From JAKAFX01 sp049965715 (GTDB lineage Archaea; Thermoplasmatota; Thermoplasmata; Thermoplasmatales; Thermoplasmataceae): 64,000 bases of DNA. Positions within the stretch are counted from its first letter, which is position 1, and each line of letters begins with the position of its first letter. The stretch covers positions 62,001 to 126,000 of the forward strand of contig JBMFWA010000002.1 in NCBI GenBank assembly GCA_049965715.1. Reading direction: 5' to 3'. Positions 25,779-34,248 of this stretch are shown in pieces. The notes beneath the pieces were generated by a model that saw only the letters and a program-made list of their open reading frames with translations, was not told where the DNA came from and ran no database searches. Both the position numbers and the translations under genes were made by a program.

Positions 25779-26974
25779 CCTATCAGGCGCCACCTGTTAG
25801 ATATCCGCCTTCCAATGGCGACTCTCTGCCCTATATTTGCTGAGATCGGGTACTTGAGCGTGATCTCTGATGTGCTGCCTCTTGCCGACGTAACCATTCC
25901 CACAGTGTTGGCTGTACCTGCCGTAAGCATTATGGATTCTTTGCTTTTTACAGGTTCCACCTTCAGTTCCTCCTCAAAACCCACAACTCTCTTGAGGAGG
26001 TGCACTTCTATGGAAAGATTGAAAATCACTGGAGGTACTTTGCCAACTGAGCCAATCATCCTTCCTGTTAGAGAATCCCCCTTGGTCAGGAACGGATCCA
26101 GTTTTGTGCCAACAGCAGCGAGGCCTCCCGGGAGAATCTCCTCATAAGAATCCTTTCCAGCCATGAGACTGACTATCTCTGTTGTAAGGTTCTGCCAGAC
26201 CTGCTTATTTCCCTTTGTTAGCTGAACACCCGGAGCTATCTCAATCTCCTGTCCCACTTTCAACTTTCCATGAACCAGTGATCCGCCCAGAACTCCCCCC
26301 TTCAGGTCTTCCGGCAGGGTTCCGGGTTTGTTCACATCAAAGGATCTCGCAACATACATCAGCGGATCGGCGTTGACATCATACTCGGGCGTCGGCATCT
26401 TCAGCTCGATTGCTTCAAGGAGCTTGTCAATGTTTATGTTGTGATATGCACTGACAGGTATAATCAGGGCATCCTCTGCTATGCTACCCCTGAGAAAATT
26501 CTTTATCTCATTGTAGCTCTTCACCGCCTCCTCCCTGGTAACAATATCAATCTTGTTCTGAACCACGATTATATTCTTGATGCCCATGATCTCCAGTGCA
26601 GTAAGATGTTCTCTTGTCTGCGGCTGCGGGCACTTTTCGTTGGCTGCAATCACGAGAAGGGCACCGTTCATTATGGATGATCCGGCAAGCATAGTTGCCA
26701 TCAGTGTCTCATGGCCCGGAGCGTCCACAAAAGATATCACTCTCCTGAACTTGCAATTTTCAGATCGCTTTTCCCTTGAAAAGAAAACCTCACTGTTTTC
26801 GCCAGTACATTCATATACAGGAGTATCTGCATAACCCAGTTTTATAGATATCCCACGCTTAATCTCCTCAGAATGCACATCGGTCTTTATCCCGGTCAGA
26901 GCATTGGTGAGGGTGCTCTTGCCATGATCCACATGGCCTACCATTCCTATGTTTATTACAGGTTGCGGAGCCAT
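25754..26974 (-). CDS. eif2g: Translation initiation factor aIF2 gamma subunit
   Basis: GTPase that carries initiator tRNA-Met to the ribosome. The 406 residues show GHVDHGKST (G1), DAPGHE (G3) and NKID (G4). ADPLMYVARSFDVNKPGT and GGVLGGSLVHGKLKVGQEIEI mark domain II. The zinc-knuckle insertion that usually has four cysteines (CxxC...CxxC) before the G3 strand is reduced to two distant cysteines here, YECTG and ENCKF. It lies directly downstream of eS6 with a 1-base overlap. No alpha or beta subunit gene is in the window. Confidence 0.96.
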   Translation of the reverse strand: MAPQPVINIGMVGHVDHGKSTLTNALTGIKTDVHSEEIKRGISIKLGYADTPVYECTGENSEVFFSREKRSENCKFRRVISFVDAPGHETLMATMLAGSSIMNGALLVIAANEKCPQPQTREHLTALEIMGIKNIIVVQNKIDIVTREEAVKSYNEIKNFLRGSIAEDALIIPVSAYHNINIDKLLEAIELKMPTPEYDVNADPLMYVARSFDVNKPGTLPEDLKGGVLGGSLVHGKLKVGQEIEIAPGVQLTKGNKQVWQNLTTEIVSLMAGKDSYEEILPGGLAAVGTKLDPFLTKGDSLTGRMIGSVGKVPPVIFNLSIEVHLLKRVVGFEEELKVEPVKSKESIMLTAGTANTVGMVTSARGSTSEITLKYPISANIGQRVAIGRRISNRWRLIGYGEIVSI

Positions 26975-27357
26975 TACTGGTTTTCCTTCTGCTCTTCTTC
27001 AAGCGGAGCAGGACCATATTGTGTAACCTTGAGATTGATCTGTGATGTGTCGGAACCGATTATTGATCCACGGTATGTTATTCTCTTCCTGACTCCTTTC
27101 TTGGCTCTTTCGCCCTTGGAATATGTAACGAGAATCATCTTCTTTCCCGCGATGGGAAGATCTTTCTTCATGGGAAACCCATCGATGGTACTCCCACCGG
27201 TTATTTTCATTCTGTATCCAGGCAGGCCAAAAAATATGCCGTCCACTTCGTCACCGATCTTCCTGCCGTAAAGAGCGCTGAGACTCTCTGGAACAATTTC
27301 CCTCTTGAACGACTTCTTGCTCTGCGGATCTCCAATTACTGCTACTGCTTTCGCCAT
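26974..27357 (-). CDS. rps6e: Small ribosomal subunit protein eS6
   Basis: A 127-residue archaeal eS6. The diagnostic segments are AVIGDPQSKKSFKREIV, LYGRKIGDEVDG, and GYRMKITGGSTIDGFPM. The basic motif near residues 92-110 (KGERAKKGVRKRITYRG) is conserved. It lacks the long C-terminal kinase-target tail of the eukaryotic protein. A GAGAGGAA ribosome-binding site precedes the ATG. Pairing of eS6 with aIF2-gamma is common in archaea. Confidence 0.96.
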   Translation of the reverse strand: MAKAVAVIGDPQSKKSFKREIVPESLSALYGRKIGDEVDGIFFGLPGYRMKITGGSTIDGFPMKKDLPIAGKKMILVTYSKGERAKKGVRKRITYRGSIIGSDTSQINLKVTQYGPAPLEEEQKENQ

Positions 27358-27501
27358 TTTATTCTTCCTCTCAATCTAATGTATCTTGACCTGGATGGTA
27401 GAAGGGTATAAGGTCCACTTATAATAATTCTTATGCATAAGACGGCAACCTTTTCCTGATGCCCTTCAGCATATCCCGAAAACGGGTGAGGGGGATGTTG
27501 A

Positions 27502-28767
27502 TCACCTTGGACCCACATTTCCACCGGATGGCGCACCCGGACTCCTCCATCTGAGAAGAATTGAGAACAGGCCCAGATCTTTTCTCTTGTTTCCTCCAGT
27601 CTCCTGCAGCCTTAGGAAAAGGAATGAAGAGAGAAACCTGCCAGCAAATACAACCAGGTAGCCCAGCATGAGAGCGTATCTTAGAGGGTAAAGACCCACA
27701 AGGTACTGAAGCATAAAACCACCTGTTACCGCCCCCAGAAAATAAACCAGTCCATTTGCACCATTCAGTACTGATATGTATTCCGCCCTCTTGTCTGAGG
27801 GTGCAATATCAAGGAGATACGACGTCATGACCACCGACTGGATCGCACCGACAAAACCGCTGTAAACTTCAAGTATGAAGAACTGCCCCAGATTCACGAA
27901 AAATGCATACATAAGGGGTATTGCGCAGAGCATCACCCTGTTGAAGAAGATGAGCGGGACACGATTCACCCTGTCAACAAATCTGCCGAAGAAGTACTGG
28001 GATACAATGGTAACGGAAAGTGACGCTATTGTTAGATAGGCGACGATCTGAACCGAGAACCCCATGACAGAAATGATTGTTATTGGAAACATGGGCCATG
28101 CCATGGACCAGAAATACCCCTGAGTTGTGGTTGCCACGAAGTATGAGAAGAATTTTCTGTCCCTGTGCATCTCCCTGAAACTTGCAAGGAATGTGTTTGA
28201 CTGCTTCCTGTATACCTTCTTTTCATTTCCCGTCCTAAGGAGTATTGCACTAATAAGATAGGAACCGGCGGCCGCAAAGAACGGTATCGCAAGATCCTTC
28301 ACGTTGTCTGCCGTGAAGAATATGGACATGGCTGCAATTGAGATTATGGTCCCTACCGATGAAAGATTGTTAATTGTGGATAGGAACTTTCCTCTCGCCA
28401 CTTCATTCACGTTGTCTGCTATGAACGCATACCAGTTCACAGTTATCATTGCTGAGAACAGTGAAATTAGAGAATACAGGACAATGAGGTTGATCGGATC
28501 CCTGACAAATGGCATCATGAACCAGAGCGCCATCAGGGACAAACTTCCCATGATGAGAAATGGAAGTCTCGTTCCAAACCTGTCGCTTATTCTCCCCCAC
28601 AGTATCTGTCCGGCATTGGAAAGTGAGTTTGAAGTCGACTGAAGAAAACCCATCTCAGACGGTGTGGCTCCCAGGAGAACCCCATAAACCCCAACAAAGG
28701 ATGCTGCGGCTGTAGCTCCCGCAGCAACCACAAACGATCTCAATGCAATCAAGTGAGGGTTCTTCAT
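27502..28767 (-). CDS. Major facilitator superfamily transporter
   Basis: A 421-residue membrane protein with about 11-12 hydrophobic segments. The MFS signature between TM2 and TM3 is GRISDRFGTRLPFL near residue 57, and its repeat in the second half is GRFVDRVNRVPLIF. Substrate cannot be predicted. The last 30 residues are polar and proline/glycine-rich. It begins the minus strand of a divergent pair with the methyltransferase genes, with 128 bases between. It may export a product of the neighbouring genes, but that is only inferred from position. Confidence 0.85.
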   Translation of the reverse strand: MKNPHLIALRSFVVAAGATAAASFVGVYGVLLGATPSEMGFLQSTSNSLSNAGQILWGRISDRFGTRLPFLIMGSLSLMALWFMMPFVRDPINLIVLYSLISLFSAMITVNWYAFIADNVNEVARGKFLSTINNLSSVGTIISIAAMSIFFTADNVKDLAIPFFAAAGSYLISAILLRTGNEKKVYRKQSNTFLASFREMHRDRKFFSYFVATTTQGYFWSMAWPMFPITIISVMGFSVQIVAYLTIASLSVTIVSQYFFGRFVDRVNRVPLIFFNRVMLCAIPLMYAFFVNLGQFFILEVYSGFVGAIQSVVMTSYLLDIAPSDKRAEYISVLNGANGLVYFLGAVTGGFMLQYLVGLYPLRYALMLGYLVVFAGRFLSSFLFLRLQETGGNKRKDLGLFSILLRWRSPGAPSGGNVGPR

Positions 28768-28895
28768 CTGAATACTTCTTTTCGACCGGATGTTTTCATA
28801 AAATTTATATCTTACAATCTTCCGTGCCAGCGATCGGTCTGATTAAAGCTCTTATCAAACAATAATGCTTTATCTCTGGATTCATTCATTCTTCA

Positions 28896-29687
28896 GTGGA
28901 CGAATATTATTCAACTCTGGACAGGGTATTTTCCTCTGCATCATCTGTATACGATAAAAAGATACTGTCCAACTTTATCAATGTAAACATCAGGGAACTG
29001 GAACTCGCCACGCTACTGGAGTTTTCCAGGGACAGAGACCGCGTACTTGAGGTGGGGTGCGGCACTGGGGAGGAAGCTTCCAGATTCATCCGCTCCACGC
29101 AGAAGCATTTGTTCTGCATAGATGCTGCCTCGGGCATGGTTGAATACTCCACAGAAAAGATGAGAACACTGGGCATTTCTGAGAAGTTCAGTGCCATGAA
29201 ACTTCCAGCCTACAGGGCTGGTGAATTGAACATGATATTTGATCTCGTTTATTCCCTCAACGGTGCCCTGAACACTGAACCCCGTCTTGATGTGTTTGTG
29301 CATACCCTGGAAAAAATATTACCTGAAGGCGGAATCATAATCATTTCCCTGAGAAACAGGTTTTGCCTTGGTGAATTTCTCCTGTATTCTCTCCTGGGCA
29401 GACACGGACCATTAAGAGGGAGAAAAGCAAGAACAACTCCGGTCCAGGTGGTCGGTAACATTATCGATTCTTTCTATTACTCTCCCGAGGAAATTGGCAG
29501 GTTCTTTTCCAACTTTGTATTGAGAAGGAAGATTGGACTTGGAATTTTAGTTCCTCCTTATCTTGCTGACAGATTCAGATCTAATTTGACCAGAAGAATC
29601 ATAACGGCAACAGAAAGACTGATCTCCAGGATTCCAATTCTCTCTTCCCTGGGGGACGAGGTACTTTATGTATTTGAAAAGAGATGA
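28896..29687 (+). CDS. SAM-dependent methyltransferase (tandem copy 1)
   Basis: A 263-residue class I methyltransferase starting at GTG. Motif I is VLEVGCGTGEEA near residue 49. The acidic residue of motif II is in LFCIDAASGM, and motif IV is DLVYSLNGALNTE near residue 117. After a typical Rossmann core the C-terminal part contains ILVPPYLADRFR and ISRIPILSSLGDEVLYVFEK, which recur in modified form in the next gene. The two genes overlap by 20 bases and are clearly related. Target unknown. Confidence 0.82.
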   Translation: MDEYYSTLDRVFSSASSVYDKKILSNFINVNIRELELATLLEFSRDRDRVLEVGCGTGEEASRFIRSTQKHLFCIDAASGMVEYSTEKMRTLGISEKFSAMKLPAYRAGELNMIFDLVYSLNGALNTEPRLDVFVHTLEKILPEGGIIIISLRNRFCLGEFLLYSLLGRHGPLRGRKARTTPVQVVGNIIDSFYYSPEEIGRFFSNFVLRRKIGLGILVPPYLADRFRSNLTRRIITATERLISRIPILSSLGDEVLYVFEKR

Positions 29688-30750
29688 TTTTGCAATCAGC
29701 ATCTGCCTTCCGGAACCATACAAAACGTGCCATGAGGTGAACTTCGTAAAGATTGATGACAGAGTGGCCATTATCCCGACAGGAGATCTCAAGCGAAGGA
29801 TACTTAACTGCGGCTTTCTGGAAATTGGCGGAAGGGAATATTCAGCCAAGGTCCAGAGTTTAAATCTGGTGGCGGGGGATTTCAGAGCAAAATACGGAGA
29901 TGTACATTTTGAGAAATATTTTGGTGGGGAGACGGACGCATTGATGCTGGAAACTGACACCACTAAAAGAAAAAGTATATACAGGATTCTTGAGAGTGAA
30001 TTTGATCAGGCCGCTGCAGATTACGACATAAGAATAACCACTAATCCAGTTGAAAGATACATGAGGTCCAGAACCTCGGAGATACTCAGGCGTTACTGCA
30101 AACCTGGATCATCAATACTTGATATAGGATGTGGCACATTGAGAGAACTCTCTGGTCTCCAGGAAGATGTTACGGTCACATGCGCGGAGCTCTCCGATTC
30201 CATGATTCTGGAAGCAAAGAGGGCCTCAAATGAACTGGGGATCCAGAAGAGAGTTGAATACCTCAAAGTATCATCTGGAATCGTGGAGACGCACAGAAAA
30301 TATGATATTGTCTTTTCATCGTTTGGATATATTGATCTTGAGAACATGGGAAACATCGCAGCAAGTGTCACCCATAACCTCAAGGAATCCGGAGTATTCA
30401 TAGGCTGCTTCTGGAACAGGCATGGAATGCTCGATCTCATGCTATCCCTCCTTAAAGGAAAATTTGCTTACATAAGACAGAAAACCGATGGAAAGGTCTA
30501 CCCCGATCATAGCAGATTCAGCACCGTAACTTTTCCAAAAAATGCCTCTGCAATGAGAGAAATACGAGGTCTGAAGGAGATTGAAAAACTCGGCATCTGT
30601 CTCGTAGTGCCGCCGTACCATATGACCAGGGCCCTGAGGCTGCTGGATCATATGCCTGGACTGTATGCGCTTGACAGGTTTATGTCCAGACTTCCGCTCA
30701 TAAAGAATTTCTCTGATTACATGATTGTGGTAATGAGAATGTCATCTTGA
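29668..30750 (+). CDS. SAM-dependent methyltransferase with N-terminal extension (tandem copy 2)
   Basis: A 360-residue relative of the preceding gene. Residues 1-95 form an additional domain of mixed beta-rich character (FAISICLPEPYKT, VAIIPTGDLKRRIL) that I do not recognise and that the first copy lacks. Motif I is ILDIGCGTLREL near residue 148. The C-terminus repeats the pattern of copy 1: VVPPYHMTRALR and MSRLPLIKNFSDYMIVVM. A tandem duplication followed by domain gain or loss is the simplest explanation. The start overlaps the first copy, so translational coupling is likely. Substrate unknown. Confidence 0.8.
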   Translation: MYLKRDDFAISICLPEPYKTCHEVNFVKIDDRVAIIPTGDLKRRILNCGFLEIGGREYSAKVQSLNLVAGDFRAKYGDVHFEKYFGGETDALMLETDTTKRKSIYRILESEFDQAAADYDIRITTNPVERYMRSRTSEILRRYCKPGSSILDIGCGTLRELSGLQEDVTVTCAELSDSMILEAKRASNELGIQKRVEYLKVSSGIVETHRKYDIVFSSFGYIDLENMGNIAASVTHNLKESGVFIGCFWNRHGMLDLMLSLLKGKFAYIRQKTDGKVYPDHSRFSTVTFPKNASAMREIRGLKEIEKLGICLVVPPYHMTRALRLLDHMPGLYALDRFMSRLPLIKNFSDYMIVVMRMSS

Positions 30751-30865
30751 TATTGTGAAACAGCTTGATGAAGAGGGCAAACCTTATGAATTTGATGGAC
30801 GCCATTCTTTACAACGCTTTATGATGCAATGAAATATTAAAATAGAATTATATCATATATTAAAG

Positions 30866-31063
30866 ATGAAATATCTGGAGGCAATTTCTGTTGTTTCCTA
30901 CGCTACTGGTAGTTTTGCCCTCGTGACAGGAATTTTTATGTCTTTTATCCTGGATTCCCTGGGATCATTTAACAGCAATTCTGCATTTTTCATTTCCTTG
31001 GTTCTTTTCGTTATTTTCCTGGTTACAGCTATTGTAACCGGTGCAGCTTCCAAAGCTTCATAG
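30866..31063 (+). CDS. Small two-helix membrane protein
   Basis: 65 residues with two hydrophobic segments (about 8-30 and 40-61) and small-residue-rich helices (TGSFALVTGIFMSF, FVIFLVTAIVTGAA). A TATA-like sequence TTATATCATATATTAA ends only a few bases before the ATG, and a T-run follows the stop. Both support a real, nearly leaderless monocistronic gene. I do not recognise the family. Confidence 0.55.
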   Translation: MKYLEAISVVSYATGSFALVTGIFMSFILDSLGSFNSNSAFFISLVLFVIFLVTAIVTGAASKAS

Positions 31064-31084
31064 GATGCCCAGCAACTGTCGAAC

Positions 31085-31092
31085 ATTTTTTA
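31085..31092 (+). terminator. T-run after the small membrane protein
   Basis: ATTTTTTA lies about 22 bases after the stop of the two-helix protein, in the right place for archaeal oligo-T termination. Confidence 0.35.
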
Positions 31093-31134
31093 TAACCAGT
31101 GAGGATATTAAAAGGTTGCGCAGATACATTTTAA

Positions 31135-32004
31135 TCATGATTTTGACGTGCTTATAACCTTCCAGAATTTGTGCTCCCTGCCTGAAATATAATCTGTTGT
31201 GGAGAGTATCCTGGAAAAGATCTCAATCATTCCAAGCACAGTGATCAGAAAAATCTTCCTCTTATGCTCTCTGACGAACATTTTCATAATGGATGCGAAA
31301 GTCACAAAGTCTTCCGTGACCATAAAAGAGAGCACGTTTGGTCTGAATCCCATCTTTTTAAGCTGGATATAGCCATAATTAATCCTCCTCCTCTGCGCAA
31401 TAAAATCCGATAGTTTAGATGGTACGAAGTTCCTTATGACCACATCCCCCGCGTAAATCACCCGCGCTCCATTCTGCTGTGCACATATGCATTGCAGAGC
31501 ATCCTCGTTCACGACATCAGGGATTCTTGAGAGAAATTTCTTCCTGACTGCGACAAATTCACCTCCATGGATCACAGAGCCGCTGGTGTTGAGGAAACGG
31601 AGTTCTGTGTTCCTTATTTCCCAGAGAAGATCGGATACCTTCCTGATCGGACCTTCGCTGTGAGACGCTTTGACCGAAGGAATAAGGAGGTCGTAATCAT
31701 TGAAGTATGATTCCACTTTCTCGAATATCCCGGGATCAAATACCACATCGGAAGATATCAGGCAGATCAGTTCTCCATCAATCAGATCGAATACGTTATT
31801 GTATGCGGCAGCTTTCCCCAGCCTCCTGCTGTTGAACACCACGACATTTCTTCCATCTTCCAATTTCTGGAGGAATTCGCCTGTCGACGGGTCTCCTTCA
31901 ACAGCCCAAATAATCTGCTGGACTTTTGATCGCGACATTATTCCGGACATCCTGCGGACAGAGCTGTCATCGTTATTGGAAAATATAACCGCAGTAATCC
32001 TCAT
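31135..32004 (-). CDS. Family 2-like glycosyltransferase
   Basis: A 289-residue GT-A fold enzyme. The N-terminus TAVIFSNNDDSSVRRM resembles the nucleotide-binding start of GT2. GKAAAYNNVFDLIDGELICLISSDVVFDP near residues 83-110 contains the metal-binding DxD-like position (here SDVV). NEDALQ near residue 168 is the acceptor-side acidic motif, and IAQRRRINYG near residue 208 corresponds to the (Q/R)xxRW region. The C-terminal 60 residues include one hydrophobic segment (FLITVLGMIEIFSRI). It probably adds sugar to a lipid or surface glycan; the substrate is unknown. It overlaps the upstream gene by 4 bases. Confidence 0.8.
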   Translation of the reverse strand: MRITAVIFSNNDDSSVRRMSGIMSRSKVQQIIWAVEGDPSTGEFLQKLEDGRNVVVFNSRRLGKAAAYNNVFDLIDGELICLISSDVVFDPGIFEKVESYFNDYDLLIPSVKASHSEGPIRKVSDLLWEIRNTELRFLNTSGSVIHGGEFVAVRKKFLSRIPDVVNEDALQCICAQQNGARVIYAGDVVIRNFVPSKLSDFIAQRRRINYGYIQLKKMGFRPNVLSFMVTEDFVTFASIMKMFVREHKRKIFLITVLGMIEIFSRILSTTDYISGREHKFWKVISTSKS

Positions 32005-32678
32005 GAGAATTCACCTTCCTGTTCCTGTCTTGAGAGTTTTCTGTATTTCTCTGAATCGTAGTAGAAATATCTGTGGGATATCCTCGTCCGGAAAAGCCCG
32101 TCCGTCCCGATGTATTTCTGATCAAGATGGGATCTGCGGATAGACTTCAGAAAAATGAATGGTGCGAAGAAAATGAACGATAGAATATCCACAACTCCGG
32201 GGATTTCAAGTTTTCCAGGCCTTTCCCCATATCCTGCGGGTTCGGTGCCGTACTCGGATTTACTGTCATTGTGGATGCTCTGCAGCAGCGCTCCATAATA
32301 TTCTGATCCATAGAGCGGGATCACATGGAGCGCATCCCTTTCCATAAGTTCTGTCAGACCTTTTCTGTAGAGTGAAGAGGCGTATCGATCATCAAGGATG
32401 AGCGAGAGGCAGATGTCCTTCATGTTTCTGCTTCTCCTGGCAATCATAGCCTTGAGAAGAACTGACCAGAGATGATTCCTTCTGGCTATGATAAAAATAT
32501 CGACGTCATCCCCCTTTGCGGGTTCATAGGAAACTGATCCAGAGATTCCTGCAAACAGTATGTTCTTTTTTGGAATTATGCAGACAAACTCAGAAGCATA
32601 CCTTATCTTTTCCATCTTCATTTCAGAGTAACCTTGAACTTTTGGATCCATCGTGAAAATGCTTTGCATTTCAAGCAA
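32001..32678 (-). CDS. Pol-beta-superfamily nucleotidyltransferase-like protein
   Basis: A 225-residue protein whose residues 43-67 contain the nucleotidyltransferase pattern: a GS motif (GISGSVSYEP) followed by DDVDIFII, giving the two metal-binding aspartates. The spacing matches minimal nucleotidyltransferases (MNT type). The C-terminal part has a hydrophobic stretch (VDILSFIFFAPFIFL) near residue 165, so membrane association is possible. A 4-base overlap with the glycosyltransferase gene indicates a joint function. The true start may be one of three Met codons near the N-terminus (MLEMQSIFTM). Confidence 0.65.
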   Translation of the reverse strand: MLEMQSIFTMDPKVQGYSEMKMEKIRYASEFVCIIPKKNILFAGISGSVSYEPAKGDDVDIFIIARRNHLWSVLLKAMIARRSRNMKDICLSLILDDRYASSLYRKGLTELMERDALHVIPLYGSEYYGALLQSIHNDSKSEYGTEPAGYGERPGKLEIPGVVDILSFIFFAPFIFLKSIRRSHLDQKYIGTDGLFRTRISHRYFYYDSEKYRKLSRQEQEGEFS

Positions 32679-32862
32679 ACAGCATCATCCCCATGCCGGC
32701 GATGGAATTGAAGAACGCTTCCAAATTCTTCCCCATACCAAATGATAATGTAAAACAGACAGTATTAACTTTTTGATTATAATAATTATAGGTTCAATTG
32801 GGCTAGACCCATGGATAGAGCAGTGAGGTTGCGTTCGTGCGCAGAACAAATAGTCCAGTTGA

Positions 32863-33354
32863 TTACTGTTTTGCTGATTTTTCCCTCTTGCTGAATATTA
32901 TCACCAGACTAAAGATAACGATGATAATGTAGATTGCAGTCAGGATCGTATAGAGCCCGGGGTAGTAGCTTTCGGTGGATGGATACTTGGAAAAACCAAA
33001 CAGGTAATCAGCAAACTGGGTTGGAGTGCTAAAACCAACCTCCTTATAAAGCAGGATGTCGCCGAACAGAAAAGCCACCATGAATATTGACCATCCTGAA
33101 CCTATTTTGAAAACTGTTCTTGATGGTTTGAAAATCAGGAGACCCACACCGATCGCATCAACCACAGCAGTTACCAGGAGCCCCCACCAGTGTATGAAAT
33201 AGCCGCTTCCGGTATAGATACCAAAATCGTTCCTCAGGTTCATGTCGGTAAGAAGTATAACAAGGGTTATCAGGAACTGGACAGCGAAGAAGCCGGCCAG
33301 CATCCTTGAGTAGGATGGTTTCCAGTTCTTATTCGCGCTTGCGTCAGAATTCAT
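32863..33354 (-). CDS. Four-helix integral membrane protein, unknown
   Basis: 163 residues with four hydrophobic segments at about 18-38, 55-77, 85-103 and 135-157, and a basic tail KREKSAKQ. No residues suggest catalysis. I do not recognise the family. An AT-rich region with TAAGTATATATATC just upstream probably holds the promoter. Confidence 0.65.
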   Translation of the reverse strand: MNSDASANKNWKPSYSRMLAGFFAVQFLITLVILLTDMNLRNDFGIYTGSGYFIHWWGLLVTAVVDAIGVGLLIFKPSRTVFKIGSGWSIFMVAFLFGDILLYKEVGFSTPTQFADYLFGFSKYPSTESYYPGLYTILTAIYIIIVIFSLVIIFSKREKSAKQ

Positions 33355-33413
33355 TATTATCTTTTCTATACTGAAAAATAAGTATATATATCTTTACCAA
33401 CTCATTATAATCT

Positions 33414-33720
33414 GTGTTTCGATTGGTGACCTCTTCTCCCGGCTTTCGCAGGGAGCTTCCCGCTTCAAAGGCTGCTGGCGGAATTTCCACTGGCTTGGAT
33501 TATACTCAGACAGAAGGTACCATTTCCTTCATGCTTTATGCTGATCCATCTGGCTTTACGCGTTCAGGCAAGCCTGTATCAATGTGCGATCCTACCTGTT
33601 TCACTTCTGTCGGCCAGTGGACAGATCATCATACTGTGCAAAATAATGAGGTTTTCACCCTCTTTCATCCCCTGTCTTACGAAAGGGGAATTCCCGCTCA
33701 AATATGTTAAAATTTGATCG
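33414..33720 (-). mobile_element. IS605-type element remnant: tnpB 3' end and right end
   Basis: Read on the minus strand this segment aligns with the end of the tnpB relic at 59340-59580. Shared blocks are TCCCTGCGAAAG (identical), GAAGGAAATGGTACCTT versus GAAGGACATGGTACCTT, and GCGTAAAGCCAGATG versus CCGTAAAGTCAGATG, in the same order and with similar spacing. The sequence upstream (33600-33720) corresponds to the last tnpB codons, ending in a GACAGAAGTGAAACAGG region that matches GACAGTAGCGAAACTGG. No transposase frame remains. A 98-codon plus-strand frame across it is fortuitous. The stretch 33721-34017 shows no gene. Confidence 0.7.
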
Positions 33721-34017
33721 GTTTATATTTGACCGCTCTGAATCTGAATTACATTTTGATATACACAGATTATAGAAGAGACATACATTAACCGGAATGC
33801 ATTTTTTCTGTCGGTTCCCTTGAGTTTCGTTCATAAAAATTCCTGGTTTTGTTGTAATCAGGTTGAATAAAATGGGCCGCTGTACCGACAGGTTTACTGC
33901 CTTGTCCAGTACGTTTACAGGTATGGAGGAGCCATAAAGACTTTTCAGGTTCTGGACATTTTAGACTCCGTCACTCCAAAAAGATTTATCCAACGATATA
34001 CTTTAAGTCAAGTATTC

Positions 34018-34239
34018 ATGGCAGTAGAAGATAAGCTTGTTGAGGTTCAGGAAAGGATCGAACGTAAAGTCGGCGGCATAGGTAAAGGAAAATACGCCAG
34101 AATAGTTAAAATGGCAAGGAAGCCAACAAAGGATGAATATATAAAGGTGCTTCTGATAACGGGATTCGGTATAACACTGTTGGGCCTGCTGGGCTTCGTT
34201 ATTTATTTAATAATGGGTGTTTACATCAAAGTTCCATAA
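34018..34239 (+). CDS. secE: Preprotein translocase subunit SecE (Sec61 gamma)
   Basis: A 73-residue single-span protein with an amphipathic N-terminal helix and KMARKPTKDEYIKV leading into the C-terminal TM segment (about residues 45-68). This is the usual SecE/Sec61-gamma layout. Position immediately before spt5 is the widespread secE-nusG/spt5 arrangement. The gap to spt5 is 9 bases. Confidence 0.95.
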   Translation: MAVEDKLVEVQERIERKVGGIGKGKYARIVKMARKPTKDEYIKVLLITGFGITLLGLLGFVIYLIMGVYIKVP

Positions 34240-34248
34240 GGTGTATTT

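Noticed and set aside
33414..33710. 98-codon plus-strand frame that could be taken as a gene
   Set aside because: The DNA is the reverse strand of an IS605-type right end that is also found at 59 kb; the frame is accidental.
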